Assembly (NCBI RefSeq): GCF_051622035.1
Contig: NC_135355.1
Coordinates: 29,048,986-29,112,985 of the forward strand
Source of the DNA: Arctopsyche grandis
Lineage: Eukaryota; Arthropoda; Insecta; Trichoptera; Hydropsychidae
Length of the DNA stretch: 64,000 nucleotides
Direction of reading: 5' to 3'
This document shows, in pieces, positions 27,606-40,300 of the stretch (positions are counted from its first letter, which is position 1; every line of letters begins with the position of its first letter). Made by a program: the position numbers and the translations under genes. Under the pieces are notes generated by a model, which did no database searches, had not been told where the DNA came from, and was given only the letters and a program-made list of their open reading frames with translations.

Positions 27606-29674
27606 ATGAAAATAATTATTTTCTTATTGTTTTTCATCGTAACTTCAGCAAATGGTTAGTTTTTTGATGGGTATTATTTATTCGAAATCACATTTCTTAC
27701 GCATATTTATGTATAGAGTATTAATATTTAAAATGTATTATTTTATTTTTGACTTATTAATTTTTGTAATAATGATAAATTTTAAAGTATACATACATAT
27801 GGTTATTAGAGTTTTTATCTTGTCAACAATAATTACGAAATTACACATTAAAAGCAAAATTCCGAAATTAAATTTCGGAATAATATATAAAATTATTAAT
27901 CAAAAAACTTCTAAAATTTAGCAAATTTGTGGGGCCTGACTTTTGGGAACCATCCATCAGCAAATAATAATAAAGGTATGATAAATTTATTTACGAATAG
28001 TAAAAACAGAATTATGAATACTAAACAATTAATAGATCAATTGAGAATATTTTCAAAAACCCTTATTGTAGCTAAAAACAGATTCGATCAAATATTGAAT
28101 TATTATGTATATAACAAAAATATTTATAACATTTTTTTTGTATTAATACCACTATTCTAACAAATAAATAAATAATTATCACATATTCTAACAAATGAAA
28201 TAATTATGGGACATTCAAAAGAGATTTATAAACCCAAACTAATTTTTTTTTTGTGCTACGCTTTCCTTATTCAATAACTATCGAACGAAAACTGTCATAA
28301 TATACTGTCACGGTTGTGGGTTGAAAAAATTCTTATAAAGCCTTAATGCACTGCACTTTATGCAAATATGATATGTTTTTTTAATTTCATGTTTGAATTT
28401 TTTCAGAAAAATCCTCATTTAGATTAGATTATGAATATGTAGACGATCTAAAAAAATATTACAAATTACATAAAATACCCCTTTCTTGGGGAGATGCCGC
28501 CATGACATGCATGGCTGAAGGTGGTAATCTTTATGTACCTAATTCCTTTGAAGAATTGACAACTTTACAAGGAAAAGATCTTCTAGGTTCGTGGATTGGA
28601 GTCCACGATAAATACGCTGAGGGTGTATTTTACACAATTAAAGGTACATATAAATTAACATGAATCAATATTTTTTATATTGCGAGTTGTTGCTCAACCA
28701 TATCACAAAACTACACATATTTATTTAATAAAATATTGCAGGTCAAAAACTATCAGACAGTTATTTTAATTGGGCGAAAAATGAACCAAACGATTTAACC
28801 AAAGATGAAGACTGCGTGGCACTTAAAAATGATAAAACATATCAAGATTTGGGCTGCTTAAACAAGCTCAAATTCACATGTGAATTCAACAACCCAATAA
28901 TATACGATCAAAATTGTGACACGTATGACAATCGTAAGAAGTTTTATCGCACTGTTATACTTTATCCGTTATATAATGTGTCAGTATGATATTTTCAACT
29001 TGCTACAGTTGAAATATTGAATTTTGAGCACATTTATTTGATTTAACTTGCATATCGAATAAATTCATATTTATTCGAATTAAAAATCATGTTTATTTCC
29101 TTTCAGAATACACTTTGGAACCTTTCTTAGAAAAATGCTATAAATTACACAATACACCAATGACTTGGCATCAGGCAGTTAGGATTTGCCAAGCCGAAAA
29201 TGCTAATTTAGCATTCATTAATGATGAACGTGAAGCGAACCACTTAAAAAGTAAATTCATCCAGTTTGGGCTCCCGTATGGAAATATATCAATGCATATA
29301 GGACTTTCCGATTTAATAATACAAGGAATACCGATGAACTTGCAAGGTACAGAAATTATGCTAAAAATTTGATTAATTTATCTGATTTAAAAATCATAAA
29401 TTTTACTTGATTTTTAGGAGTCAAAGTATCAGAAACTAAATATAATAGATGGTCAAGTTATCAATTAGAAAATTTTCAAAGATGCGGAAGTGTGACCCAA
29501 GATATACTTTTTGATAAAATTGACTGTAATAAACGGTTAATTTTTATGTGCGAAAAATCATCAAAACAAAATACAAAATATCCAACATATACTTTTACCA
29601 ACTCAACCGAAGGTGAAACTAAATTGGAAACAACTACAGATTTGTATTCATCATCAGTGGTTTATGATGATTAA
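27606..29674 (+). CDS. Gene C: dual-CRD C-type lectin, degenerate CRD2
   Basis: Exons 27606-27654, optional mini-exon 27922-27975, 28407-28643, 28742-28933, 29107-29346 and 29418-29674, all phase 1. With the mini-exon the protein is 342 residues, without it 324. The start MKIIIFLLFF opens a short signal peptide. CRD1 has the mannose-type EPN motif, but the second calcium-site motif reads YQD instead of the usual ND pair. CRD2 keeps its framework cysteines, but the stretch that should hold EPN or QPD reads QLENFQR, and the ND pair is DKIDC, so sugar binding by CRD2 looks lost. After the last CRD cysteine comes a tail of roughly 38 residues rich in Ser and Thr, which could be O-glycosylated. 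The mini-exon adds 18 residues (ANLWGLTFGNHPSANNNK) between signal peptide and CRD1 and has correct splice borders. A possible polyadenylation signal lies at 29843-29848. The gene is divergent from gene A. Predicted secreted pattern-recognition or regulatory lectin. Confidence 0.85.
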
Positions 29675-30100
29675 TTATACTGATAATTTTTATATAAATT
29701 TGTGAAGTAAGTAAGTAATTTTAAGTACAGTAGTACTCTTTTTGAACGTTTACGATCTAGAAATTAGCAAAGCGCCGTAAAACGGGTATAACTGTATATG
29801 TACATACATATATAAAGTATTCAACTATATTATTTCCTTAACAATAAATTAATGTAACATATTGTATTATTATTTCGGAATATGTGTTAATGTAACATTT
29901 TGTATAATATTCGGAATATTCGGAATCTCGTCGGATAAACAATGAAATAAATAAGCAAAACAAAGAAATCTGTAGTATTAACTGACCGTATATGTATGTA
30001 TAAATAATGGTCTCTAAACATTTAACTCGGCTCTGTGAATATTTTATCACTGAGCTGTAGTAGTTCCGATTGCCTAAATTAAAATATGAATATGGAATTC

Positions 30101-30175
<75 letters not shown>

Positions 30176-31224
30176 CATATGTATGTATATTGCTCTCGTA
30201 TACATACATATGAACATAAATCAATGGCTCTAAACCAGTTCACTGCGAGCTTACCACAAGTGTTCCATAAGATTATAAACACATAATACCAAAATTTTTA
30301 GAATTATAAATCTTTTAAAATTAAATTAAAATCTCATGATAAATAAAATAAAAAAAATAGTATCATATGAGAAGAATGCCTACCTTTAATAAAAATGGTC
30401 ATGGTCATTGGTTTTTCAATAAATGGGCAGTAACTTTGACAAAAACGATTGTGTAATCAACAATTAAGTGTAATATATCGTAGATAAAAATAAACTATCA
30501 GTAAAACACGTTGTTTTGAGTATTTTTTGATGGACATTAATCGAGCAGTCAGTGACCGATGATATAACTTACTGAACAAATCAATCGAAATTACTTACCA
30601 AATAAATACAGGCCATAAACATTACTTATAGACATTTTTATTAGAATTCCGGTAGCCAGTTTGGATTTTGGATGTCAACCCAATGTATCATATCTACAAT
30701 ATCATTTTAGGAGCATTTTTATTCAATTTTAAAAGCAATGAAACTAATATAAACCTTGTAAAAAATGGTTGAAAATTCGGTACAAATGTATGGGAAACAT
30801 GAATTTGAAAAAATCGAGCAATGTATGTATGTACATATATGTGTAGACAAATATGCACGAAGTATACAAATATGTGTAGACAAATAAGATGCACGAAGCC
30901 CATTAAATCGGTAGACAAAAAGTGTTCAGCATATTCGAAAATTCTAAGAACTACACACATATGTATGTACATACGTCATTCAAAAATAAAATAAATATCA
31001 TTCAAAAATATTTGTATTTACAATATAAAAAAATTGAAAGAGACTGTTTTAATATATCATATCATGAAATATTATGTTTGATAAATTTAGTAGCATATGT
31101 AGACCAGGTTTATGATATTTACATATAATAAATGCAAATATGTATATACATACATACATATGTATAGCAATATTCAATTTTTAAATATTAATAACGATTC
31201 GTAAAACTTCTTGATATTTTCAAA
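29675..31224. other. Intergenic between genes C and B (tail to tail)
   Basis: It holds the 3' flank of both genes and a TA array. No further lectin exon was seen. Confidence 0.5.
30118..30172. repeat. TA array preceded by an A run
   Basis: An A run at 30101-30117 followed by about 27 TA units, possibly the tail of an old retroposed copy. Confidence 0.95.
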
Positions 31225-33982
31225 CTAAGCTGATAAAGAGCCAGTTAAATTTTTATTCGGATAAGTTATTTGCTTCTCGCACACGAACATTGCTTTAACA
31301 TTACATCCGATATCATTTAACAGTCCATTTCGGTACATACTGCCACAATGTTCCACATTATTCCTATTATCGGGTTGATTGGGTGCCCACTTGTCATAAC
31401 CAGTATCTGACAAGTAATGCCCTAAAATTATGACAAACATATTATTATCCCAAACTGTAAGAAAGTTGAGCATAAATAATGCAGAGTGGTTTAAAAAAAT
31501 GGACCCGATTTAAAATCGTTATTTAACTACCTATATTATCACTTGAACGTACGAAGCGTATAGTTTGAAATGATTAACTAAACTCAATCATGCAAATGAC
31601 TGAGCGTAGAGGCTGATTAAACGGATTAGGTTCCATAACAAACGTCCCCGGACAAAACGATGAACGACAAAACGTCCCCGACAAAATGACAACGTGACAT
31701 AGTGTCTGCGGATACAATGTCACTTATTAACGCGACATAATATGTCATTCATATGTTCAAAAATGAATTTTTACGAATAAAACTTACAAGAATTCAATAA
31801 AACGTATGATGAAGAAGATCTATATACGTCCTTTGACATATTATATATCTATGTAAACATTATGTCGCGTTATCATTCTGTCGGGGACGTCGTGTAATTT
31901 TGACGTTTTGTCGTGACACCAATTATGCGCTAGGAGAGTCATCTAACGGTAATTGCTTGAAACTGGATGCTTTTCTCCTTTGTACGGTTTGAATTTCATT
32001 CGTAGTTGCAGGGATCCATTTAATGATTTAAAATCAGGTCCATTCTTTTTAAACACAAACTAATACATATTCAATTTATATCCAACCGATTCGATTAAAA
32101 TACCAACCATCAATCGTAATATGTGATCCAGGCAAAATAAAATCATTAAAACCAACATGAATAATATTTTTATTGAAATTTCTGTCCAAACTCTCCTCGG
32201 GATACTTTTCGAATAGTTTTACCAACAAATCGGCTTCCTCCTGACTATTGATGAGGGCTAATCTGGATTGTTCACCATAACAAGTCAAGTATGAACTATT
32301 CCAAGTCATCGGCTCCTTGTGAAATTTATAACAACGGTCCAATTTCGACGAATAAAAAAATTCTGAAATAAATACATATATATACATATATATTATTTAT
32401 TTATTTATTACAGTTAAGCTATAGTGACATTACAGATATACTCCAAGACGGCACTATAGCGAGCCATATATATGTACATACATGTGTACATGAACAAACA
32501 AAAGATAACAAAAATTAAATATCAAAATGTGATAAAATTTTAACAAAAATAAAGTATGAAAATAATGTAAAGTAAAGAACAAAAATAATAGAAAAAATAA
32601 AATAAAATATGAACAATTAAAAGTGAGAACACATTTCCGATCTCAAATTAAACAATTCCTTAACCAAATCAGCATATTTTAGATTGAACAAATCAAAGTT
32701 AGCAGTAATCTGGACAATTACAAATATCGATATACATTTTAAAAACATAAAATTTATGGAGTAATTTGACGGAACATCTGCATTAATCTTTACTTTTTGC
32801 TTTTTTTTATAAATCACGGAATTTCGAGATGTTTAAAAACTCGAAATTGGCAAGACATAAATAAATTTGCAGCATTTTATAGATCAGTGAATTCGAGATG
32901 CTGTAAACTCAAATTTTGTGAGAAAATGCAACTCTGTCGCCAATTTTTTGGAACCATTTCAATGAAATCAGATAAATTGGCAAACTCTTATAGGAAAAGA
33001 TTGACCTTGCAATTAACTATACAAGATCTGGCCAGTGGCACAACCAGTGATGATCGGTTCGGTGATTATTGGTCACAAAGCGCTCGCCCAAATGTCACTA
33101 AAATCTGGCAGCCGAAAATTCCATCAAACTCACGATAACTATCATACTATCAAGAACTCGAGTGCCAAATATTCCGTATTCGCGATTTTCAAAAATTGTC
33201 TTTTGGGCGATCGCAATGTGACTAATAATCCAATTACCGTGATGATCGTATTTATTGATATTGAGAAAAATGTACCTGAATCGTACGTTTCGCATTGCGT
33301 GTTGTAATTTTTCAAATCGTCAATTGATTTCTCACACAAAAATCTGAACTTGCCATCACAATTGTTATCATTATATAATCCACCCTTATCTATATTCACA
33401 CAATTTTCGTTGTTATTCACGTTATTTGGTTCGGATGGTCTCCAATTACTATAAACTTCATCGATTGATGCACCTGTAGGATATTTTATGTGTTTTGGAG
33501 AAACAATATTTTTTTATATTCCAAAATTATAATTACAAGAATGTGCAAAACTATCGTACTGACCGTTGATTGTTACGAAAATTCCTTCTGCAAACTGATC
33601 ATGTATGCCTACCCAAATATGGTTGGTGCCGTCGCTAACCGATTCCATTAAATGTAATATTTGCTCAGCACTCTTCGGGACAAAAAGTGATGCTCCTTCA
33701 GATGTGCACGTAAAAACTGCATCAGCCCAATTTTTATACAGTTTGTGTTCTTTGTAATACAATTTTAATTCTTTTGAATAGTTGTAGTCGTTTCGAAATA
33801 GTGGTGGTTGTTTGATGGTATCTAATGTGTAAAGGCAAACCGAAAGTATCGTTATCATGATCGAAAATTAAATTGGTAAATGTTTCATCAATAATAAATA
33901 TATAAAATATTTTACCTAATGATTGTTCCATCGCACCTACTAGTACTCCAATCAGAGAAACGAACAATAACGTAGTAAACAT
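31225..33982 (-). CDS. Gene B: dual-CRD C-type lectin, EPN plus QPD
   Basis: Five minus-strand exons: 33982-33916, 33821-33564, 33473-33276, 32362-32108 and 31421-31225, all introns phase 1, total 975 nt, 324 residues. ATG at 33982 is chosen because it starts a clear signal peptide (MFTTLLFVSLIGVLVGA); the frame is open further upstream but has no better ATG. CRD1 (about 23-174) has SEPNN and YND with cysteines in register, a mannose-type site. CRD2 (175-324) has NQPDN, EHCGSM and LND, a galactose-type site, and ends with a short tail after FVCEK. The first two introns are 94 and 90 nt. The last two are 913 and 686 nt because they hold a Mutator-like element (33056-33238) and a TIR element (31489-32054). 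Its closest relative in the window is gene D, which faces it head to head. By family, such lectins bind microbial sugars in the haemolymph. Confidence 0.9.
31489..32054. mobile_element. TIR element in gene B intron 4
   Basis: Inverted ends GTTTAAAAAAATGGACC and the complement of GTTTAAAAAGAATGGACC extend about 30 bp through GATTTAAAATC. A second inverted structure (about 31640-31915, CGTCCCCGACAAAATG with its complement) is nested inside. It fills most of the 686-nt intron. No target duplication was recognised. Confidence 0.6.
33056..33238. mobile_element. Short Mutator-like MITE in gene B intron
   Basis: This 183-bp copy of the family at 24459-25744 has TIRs GGTTCGGTGATTATTGG and the complement of GGTAATTGGATTATTAG. 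It is flanked by an exact 9-bp duplication, GTGATGATC (33047-33055 and 33239-33247). It lies in intron 3 of gene B, 38 bases from the splice donor. Confidence 0.75.
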
Positions 33983-34228
33983 ATTGGCCACCTTGACTTG
34001 ACGACGTCCTGAAGTCAACTGCTATCGTTGCTTTCACGCAAATTTACAACTAATCATGTGATTCTCGTATTATAAACAATCGTCATAATATTATGAGTCA
34101 ATGTATTTTCCTCCATATACGGAAAATACTACACATTATCATTTCGTTGAAATAACTATTGAATCTACACAATTCTAAATGTTTTTTCCTCTACTTGTCA
34201 TATATGTACTCGTAAGTATGTATGTAAT

Positions 34229-34570
34229 CGGGTTTCTGATTCCCCGGGCTTTTTCAATTCCCGAGTTACAGGACGGAGTTCGGGATAGTTTCCCAGATTC
34301 CCGAGAAACCAGGATATACATACGACTATATCCGGTATATTTTTTCTAATTATCTGTTTATTCTCCTATCAGCATGTAAATATATTTTCATTTACTTTTA
34401 AAGTCAAGGCTATTTATATTTACGACATTTTGTAGATTTGTCTTTGATAAATCCTTATTTAATTCTTCATTCATTGTCAAGCACACAATGGTCTCATCTT
34501 CATCTCATTGTGGAATCATTAATACAAAAAGGATACACCTGTTTCATAATAGCCTTTATTATAACGTTTT
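34229..34570. mobile_element. Truncated hAT copy, same family
   Basis: It starts TCGGGTTTCTGATTCCCC and shares the CCCGAGA-rich end and the reverse-strand coding remnant (34440-34510) with 19344-19984. The right TIR is missing where a MITE (34580-34955) begins. Confidence 0.55.
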
Positions 34571-34579
34571 GATTACAAT

Positions 34580-34955
34580 ATTTTGGATTTTAATCGATCT
34601 ACCGAGTGAAAAACTTTCGCCATATCAAAGAAATGTTAAATAACACATTTCATTGATTTTTAACAATGTTCTGTGGCCAATCAATTTATCTCAACAAAAA
34701 TTTAGAAAGAGAGGGCTTTTTTCTCTTCTCTTTTTCGAGAAATTCAATAATCACTTATTAAAGTTTATTAGAGACGATTATCATAAGTTTTGACTGAAGT
34801 CACTGTTTTGCTCGAAACTCCCTATTAAATGCCTGTCGCGCTCGCAATGAGCGTTTGCATGGAGGAAGCATTATTTTCGGCAAATCATCATTTTTTCCAC
34901 GTTCCCATAATTATTTTGAAAATAAAAGACGTTGGGAGCTTCGAGCTAGAATTCG
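34580..34955. mobile_element. Partial copy of the 10.8-kb MITE
   Basis: It shares, in order, TTTTAATCGAT, GAAAAACTTTCG, AATCATTGATTTT-like sequence, CAATCAATTTATCTC and the GTTTGCATGGAGGAAGC region with 10802-11402. Both TIRs are lost. Confidence 0.55.
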
Positions 34956-35398
34956 TTGGGAAGGAATAGAAAAAATGCTACAAAAAATTACGATTAATTT
35001 TTATAAAATATAGAGTAAAAGAATAATAAGTTATAGGCGTTTAATCAATTGAAATCTAACATAGCGAGATGGTGGCGAAAAGGGAAAAAACGATCAGAAC
35101 AGTGTGGACAAATGCGACAATGTGGACGATAGACGTCACCGAGAAAGATGATGCAGTATTTTCAAACGTTTCTATTACGATTATTTTTCACTTTGGTAAT
35201 GGTGGACTTGATTTCCACATACAAATATTGATGACCAATCCTAGCAAAATAGCAAAGTTTAAAAACGATCGGAAGAGTGTGGAAAAGAACCCAAATTTCC
35301 CAAAGTGAAGTGAGAAGAAGCTAGTACTAAAAACAGGAAAATGTGTCTTTAAATGCTCATTCTATTTCATTTGTGTACATACATTCATACACACATAC

Positions 35399-36082
35399 AG
35401 TGGTGTAGTGCTAAATAAAAAAGAATCAGGGCGGTGTTAAATTTTAATGACCCCCCCCCCTCTTTCTTCATCACTTAAAAAATATATCCTTATATTGGTA
35501 GTTCAAGTATTTATAAAAAAAATCAAATGCGAATTAACAAATATTCTTGTTGAAATTATGATATTTTTTATATTTTCTAAAACTTCATAATAATAAGTAA
35601 CATAATAACTAAAAGAAAAAAATATATAGAAAAGATATTGGAAAAGAAAAATTACAAAAATCTTCAAATTTATGAAAGACTTCTAGCTTGTTTTTAAAAT
35701 TATTATGGTTTTCAGAATTTACTACATTGTTGGAAAGATTATTTTAAACTTTAACCACTCTGTTTGAAAAGAAGGAATCTCTGATCAATTTATTCGATTT
35801 TTCTTTTTAGAGTCTGAGAGTGTGACCTCGGTGATGAGTGAGTGTGATGTGACTGAAGATGAGTGTTTTCATTGAACGTAATGAGTTTGGACATATGACA
35901 ATTATGATGATTATTTATTAATTTAAAGACTTCGATTAAGTTGCCTCTTATTCTTCTTATTTCAAGTGCTATTAATATTAGCCAAAATATTTTTAATTTT
36001 ACTCATAAAACAATTTTCATATCAATCAAGTACCAGTACCAAGAACCAGGGCGGCGACCTGTCCCGACCTGGCCCGACTACA
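35399..36082. mobile_element. Possible TIR element containing a LINE fragment
   Basis: The left end AGTGGTGTAG and the right end CTACACCATT are complementary, and both are followed by C-rich or GC-rich sequence. No clear target-site duplication was found. The interior is a decayed LINE 3' part plus AT-rich sequence. Confidence 0.35.
35630..35965 (-). mobile_element. LINE reverse-transcriptase C-terminal fragment
   Basis: The minus strand reads RGNLIEVFKLINNHH, then MSKLITFNENTHLQSHH and SPRSHSQTLKRK, with frame breaks further on. This is the typical C-terminal region of CR1/L2-like LINE proteins. It lies inside a larger element with TIR-like ends AGTGGTGTAGTG (35399) and CTACACCATT (ending about 36082). 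Confidence 0.6.
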
Positions 36083-36692
36083 CCATTGCATACATATATC
36101 AATACAATTAAATTTCTTATACAAAGCGTAACTGCTCTAATGTACATTATCTCAAGAATTCGACTAATGACTGCAGTGGTTTAATTAGGGTTATCACACG
36201 TCACATTTTGTCGGAAATTTCCTCTTTTGGTGCATTATTAATATATTTTATAATTCTGTTGATAATGTAATGCCGACAATAAGTCAAAATGTCACCCGAA
36301 AACATGCAGTTTCATAAATTTCCAAAATATAAAACTTTTATTTCGAACTTGTGGAATTGGTCCTAAATTTACCAATTCCAACTCCGACTTTATTTCATGA
36401 TTCGACTCCGACTTTTCTTGCCAATGTTTCTTATAAAATTGTCAGTAATAAAAATAAACGATTTTCAAAATGTGAAAAATTGACATTTAACCCAATTTAT
36501 TGAATTATTGGTAATTAAATAGGTATAAATAAAAATTATTACTAAATTTACAGTATATTTGAATGAATACATATGTAATTTAAATAAATCAATGATAAAA
36601 ATGAGAATAAAAATAAACATGACACGGAGGACACAGTCGGTTTTGGCCACAACACATCAAAATACGTGCGATTCAACGATTTTATTTATAAC

Positions 36693-36985
36693 TAGCTGAA
36701 CCCCGGCATGCGTTGCAATGCCATAATAACGCACGCAATTCCCGTTCCCGTTCCCGTTCCCATTTGTCGGAAAAACGCAGGTAGCGAACACATTTGAAAT
36801 CATTCCCGTTTTTCCCGTTTCCGTTCCCGTTTTTTCCCGTTTTTTTTCACAGTAATCTTCCCAGACATGCACACGACAAATCCTGATTACGTAACACGAA
36901 AACCGATTACGTTTCATCGTAATCGGTTCAGTGGTTTAGCAGCCTATTCGAGACACACACACACACAGACATTCATTTTTATATA
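36693..36985 (+). repeat. Dispersed repeat beginning ACTAGCTGAACCCCGGC
   Basis: It starts ACTAGCTGAACCCCGGC, contains an array of CCGTTCCCGTTCCC-like units and ends CGGTTCAGTGGTTTAGC plus ACACACACACAGACATTC. This pattern is common in insect interspersed repeats, but I cannot place its class. Confidence 0.5.
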
Positions 36986-37355
36986 TATGTACATATACAT
37001 AGATGTAGTTTAAAACCATGATTTTTATAAAGCAAGTGTATTTAATTCAATAAGCAAATCCGATTCCGGTTGAAATGCACCGACCCACTAATTTTATTTA
37101 CATTCGTGAACATTTCATAAACTACTGCTATTTTATAATCATTATTAAGTTTCTTATTATCTAATAGTCGGAGTATGGCAACCCTAATACAGATTCGAAC
37201 TGAAACAAGTTTCTTCACAACAAACAAGGTGAATATATTGAGCAAGTGTTTAATACACATACATATGTTCATATATGTACCTACATATACTAGGGATATT
37301 TATTGTTTAGTCGCAACAACACACGTTGTTCTGCCAAGAATTCGACAAATCCAAT

Positions 37356-40300
37356 ATGTTACCTGTGAAAGTGATCTTTGTCTTCGCATTTGGAATGGCA
37401 TCAAGTGTAGCACAGGAAGGTGAGTATCGTTTGATATTTTCTTACCAGTTATACCTGTAAAATTATTTTAGTTCTAGGCTGATGAATTATATTTTAGATT
37501 CAAATGAAACGCCTTACTTCCGAAAGGACTATACATTCATTAAATACGTTAAGGCATTTTATAAAATGCATCATAACTCTCAGACTTGGTCAAATGCATT
37601 GAATACTTGTCAAAATGAAGGAGCAGTGTTGGCGGTTCCAACGTCTAAAGAGGAGTTTGATGAAATGTTAAAATTTTCTGGAAATGGTAGTTTGTGGATC
37701 GGCGCACATGACATGTTTTCAGAAGGTGTATTCGTAGCTATCGACGGTATTTATTACAAAAAATAATATAATTAATATTTCGTCCCCATTCTTCAGCCTA
37801 AAATCAAATTATTATATCATGTATTCATTTCTAAATTAAAAGAATTCTTTTTTTTGTACATTGAGTAAAAAATTAAGACTTAGCAGCTAGCATATGGTTT
37901 ACTAAACATACATATTAATAACTATTTAATATGAGTCAATTGAACTCAATAACTAATTGTAATGATTTATGTGTTTATGTGAATATGCATGTATAATGTT
38001 TGTATGTATATGGATGTATGTATTGTATGTGTATGTGTATATGTATATATATATGTATATGTATGTATATGTGAATATATATATGTGTAGGTGTGTATGT
38101 ATATATATGTATATATGTGTATTTTTATATTTATGTATGTATGAATGTGTACTTGTGTATACGTGGAAGTATTTGTGTATATTTGAATGGTGTACATATA
38201 TGTTTATATAATTGTCTTTGGCCAGGAAGGCGCATTGGGTTTACCTGTTAAGCCTTCTTGGTGTAAATTAAATAAAAAAATAAAAAATATATAAATAAAT
38301 AAAAATATAAATATTATCTAATATATAATTTCGAAAGAGACTTTGTATGTATGTTTGTTTGTTTGGCTCGTAGATCCGTGACGTTCAATTTAATAAAAAA
38401 AAAACAGATGAATATTCAAATAAATTTAAATAAATATTATAAACAGACCTTAATGTACATACATTAAGGTCTGTTTATAATAGCTCAGCACAGGCCGGAA
38501 TTTAATTCTATATGGACACATTCATGTGTTCATGTAACAGCGTAGATGTAACAGCAGTAGCCGACACGATCTATTCATATCATACAGTACTCCATGTCAC
38601 CGATACGTTCAGGCAGAACCGGTTTTCTTTGGCTATTTCAGAAATATTCACGCATGACGTTTCATCATAGTCGCTGGTGCACACATACTAACGGAAGTGC
38701 GCATGCGCATATGAATTTTTTCAGAAACGTCATATTGTGACAATATTGACTCGATGATACGACGCAAGCAATATTGCGCCGTATCATCGCACTCCGTAAT
38801 GTATGTATGTACATATGTTTATGTAGGCCGATTTTGCCTTGCACTCGGCTAAACAAACCTGAACGTGCCGAAACGTACGCTTCTGTATAGTATGAATAGA
38901 AATAGTCTTTTCCATGCATTGCTGAGTAATAATTGCTGATAATAGACAGATATGTATATTATTTTTTTACTTGAAAAATTCCGGAATATATGTACATAGT
39001 ATTTTTTTACTCGATATTTTTTTATTTACTAGAAAAATTTCGGAATATATTGTTGCGTAGGGGTGGGTGGAGGATCCAAGAAAAAGGCCAACCGTCGTTT
39101 CACAGCATTTATTGATGATTAAGGAGATACACGTATTGCCACTGCTCAGTCCAGAATGACATGATCTCGCCTACGTACCGCCTTATAAGGGGTAGATCTC
39201 TCAGGACGTCTAATCTGTTTACCTACTGTATAGTCACGTATTCGGATATGTATTCCCACGGTATGAGAAGTGCAATCATTGTTTAGCTTTCATGCACTTA
39301 GCTTGTCGCTAATCCCTAAAACCACTTACACCGGTCTCACGGTCTCTCAGGACGTCTAATCTGTTTACCTACTGTATAGTCACGTATTCGGATATGTATT
39401 CCCACGGTATGAGAAGTGCAATCATTGTTTCATGCACTTAGCTTGTCGCTAATCCTTAAAACCCACTTATACCAGTCGCACGGTATGCATTTAGTTAATC
39501 CGTTAACAGATATCCGTTACAGATAATCTTTGAACGGTCACAGTCTCTGGGATTCTATTCGCTTAATCCGCGGCGTACGTTACAATATAATACATACAAT
39601 GATCAATTTAAAATACCACAAACCATTTTTAAAAACGTTTGCAATCTCACATAATCGTTTTTAAATTACCATTTTATCGAAACAACCTGTTACTAGTATC
39701 ACATGGCTTTATATATAAGTTATATGTATTTCTATATACATACATATCATACATATATGTATGTATATCAGTTTCATATAGACATATTCCAATTATACAA
39801 TATGTACATTTAAATCTTAAGAAATCCATCAAAAAATTTTCATTAAATCATTACTTATTCAATCACATGGAATGAATTAAATGAATCTTTATAATTTTAT
39901 GCTATTTATTTATCTTTCTTGGAAACAGGAAAACAACTATCTAAAATTTATATAAATTGGGCACCGGGAGAGCCAAATAACGCTAACAATAATGAAAACT
40001 GTTTAATGATGAACTTAAAAGGCTATAACGATTTACTATGCACTTATTCTAAACAGTATATTTGCAAGAGATCCGCTTTGAATATAACGCAAAATATATT
40101 GTGCGAGTCGTACGATTTAGGTAAGACACTATATTCATTGAATAGTTATTATACATATGTATATACATATGTACATATAATATAAATATTATTTTTGCTT
40201 CAAATAGGCTATACATATTCATCTGACACCGACCGATGCTATAAATTTCACGAAACACCACTCACGTGGCACAAAGCATTCTCATCGTGCATATCTGAAG

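Noticed and set aside
35069-35308. 79-codon open frame
   Set aside because: No motif, no splice context, low complexity at the end, no match to any other part of the window.
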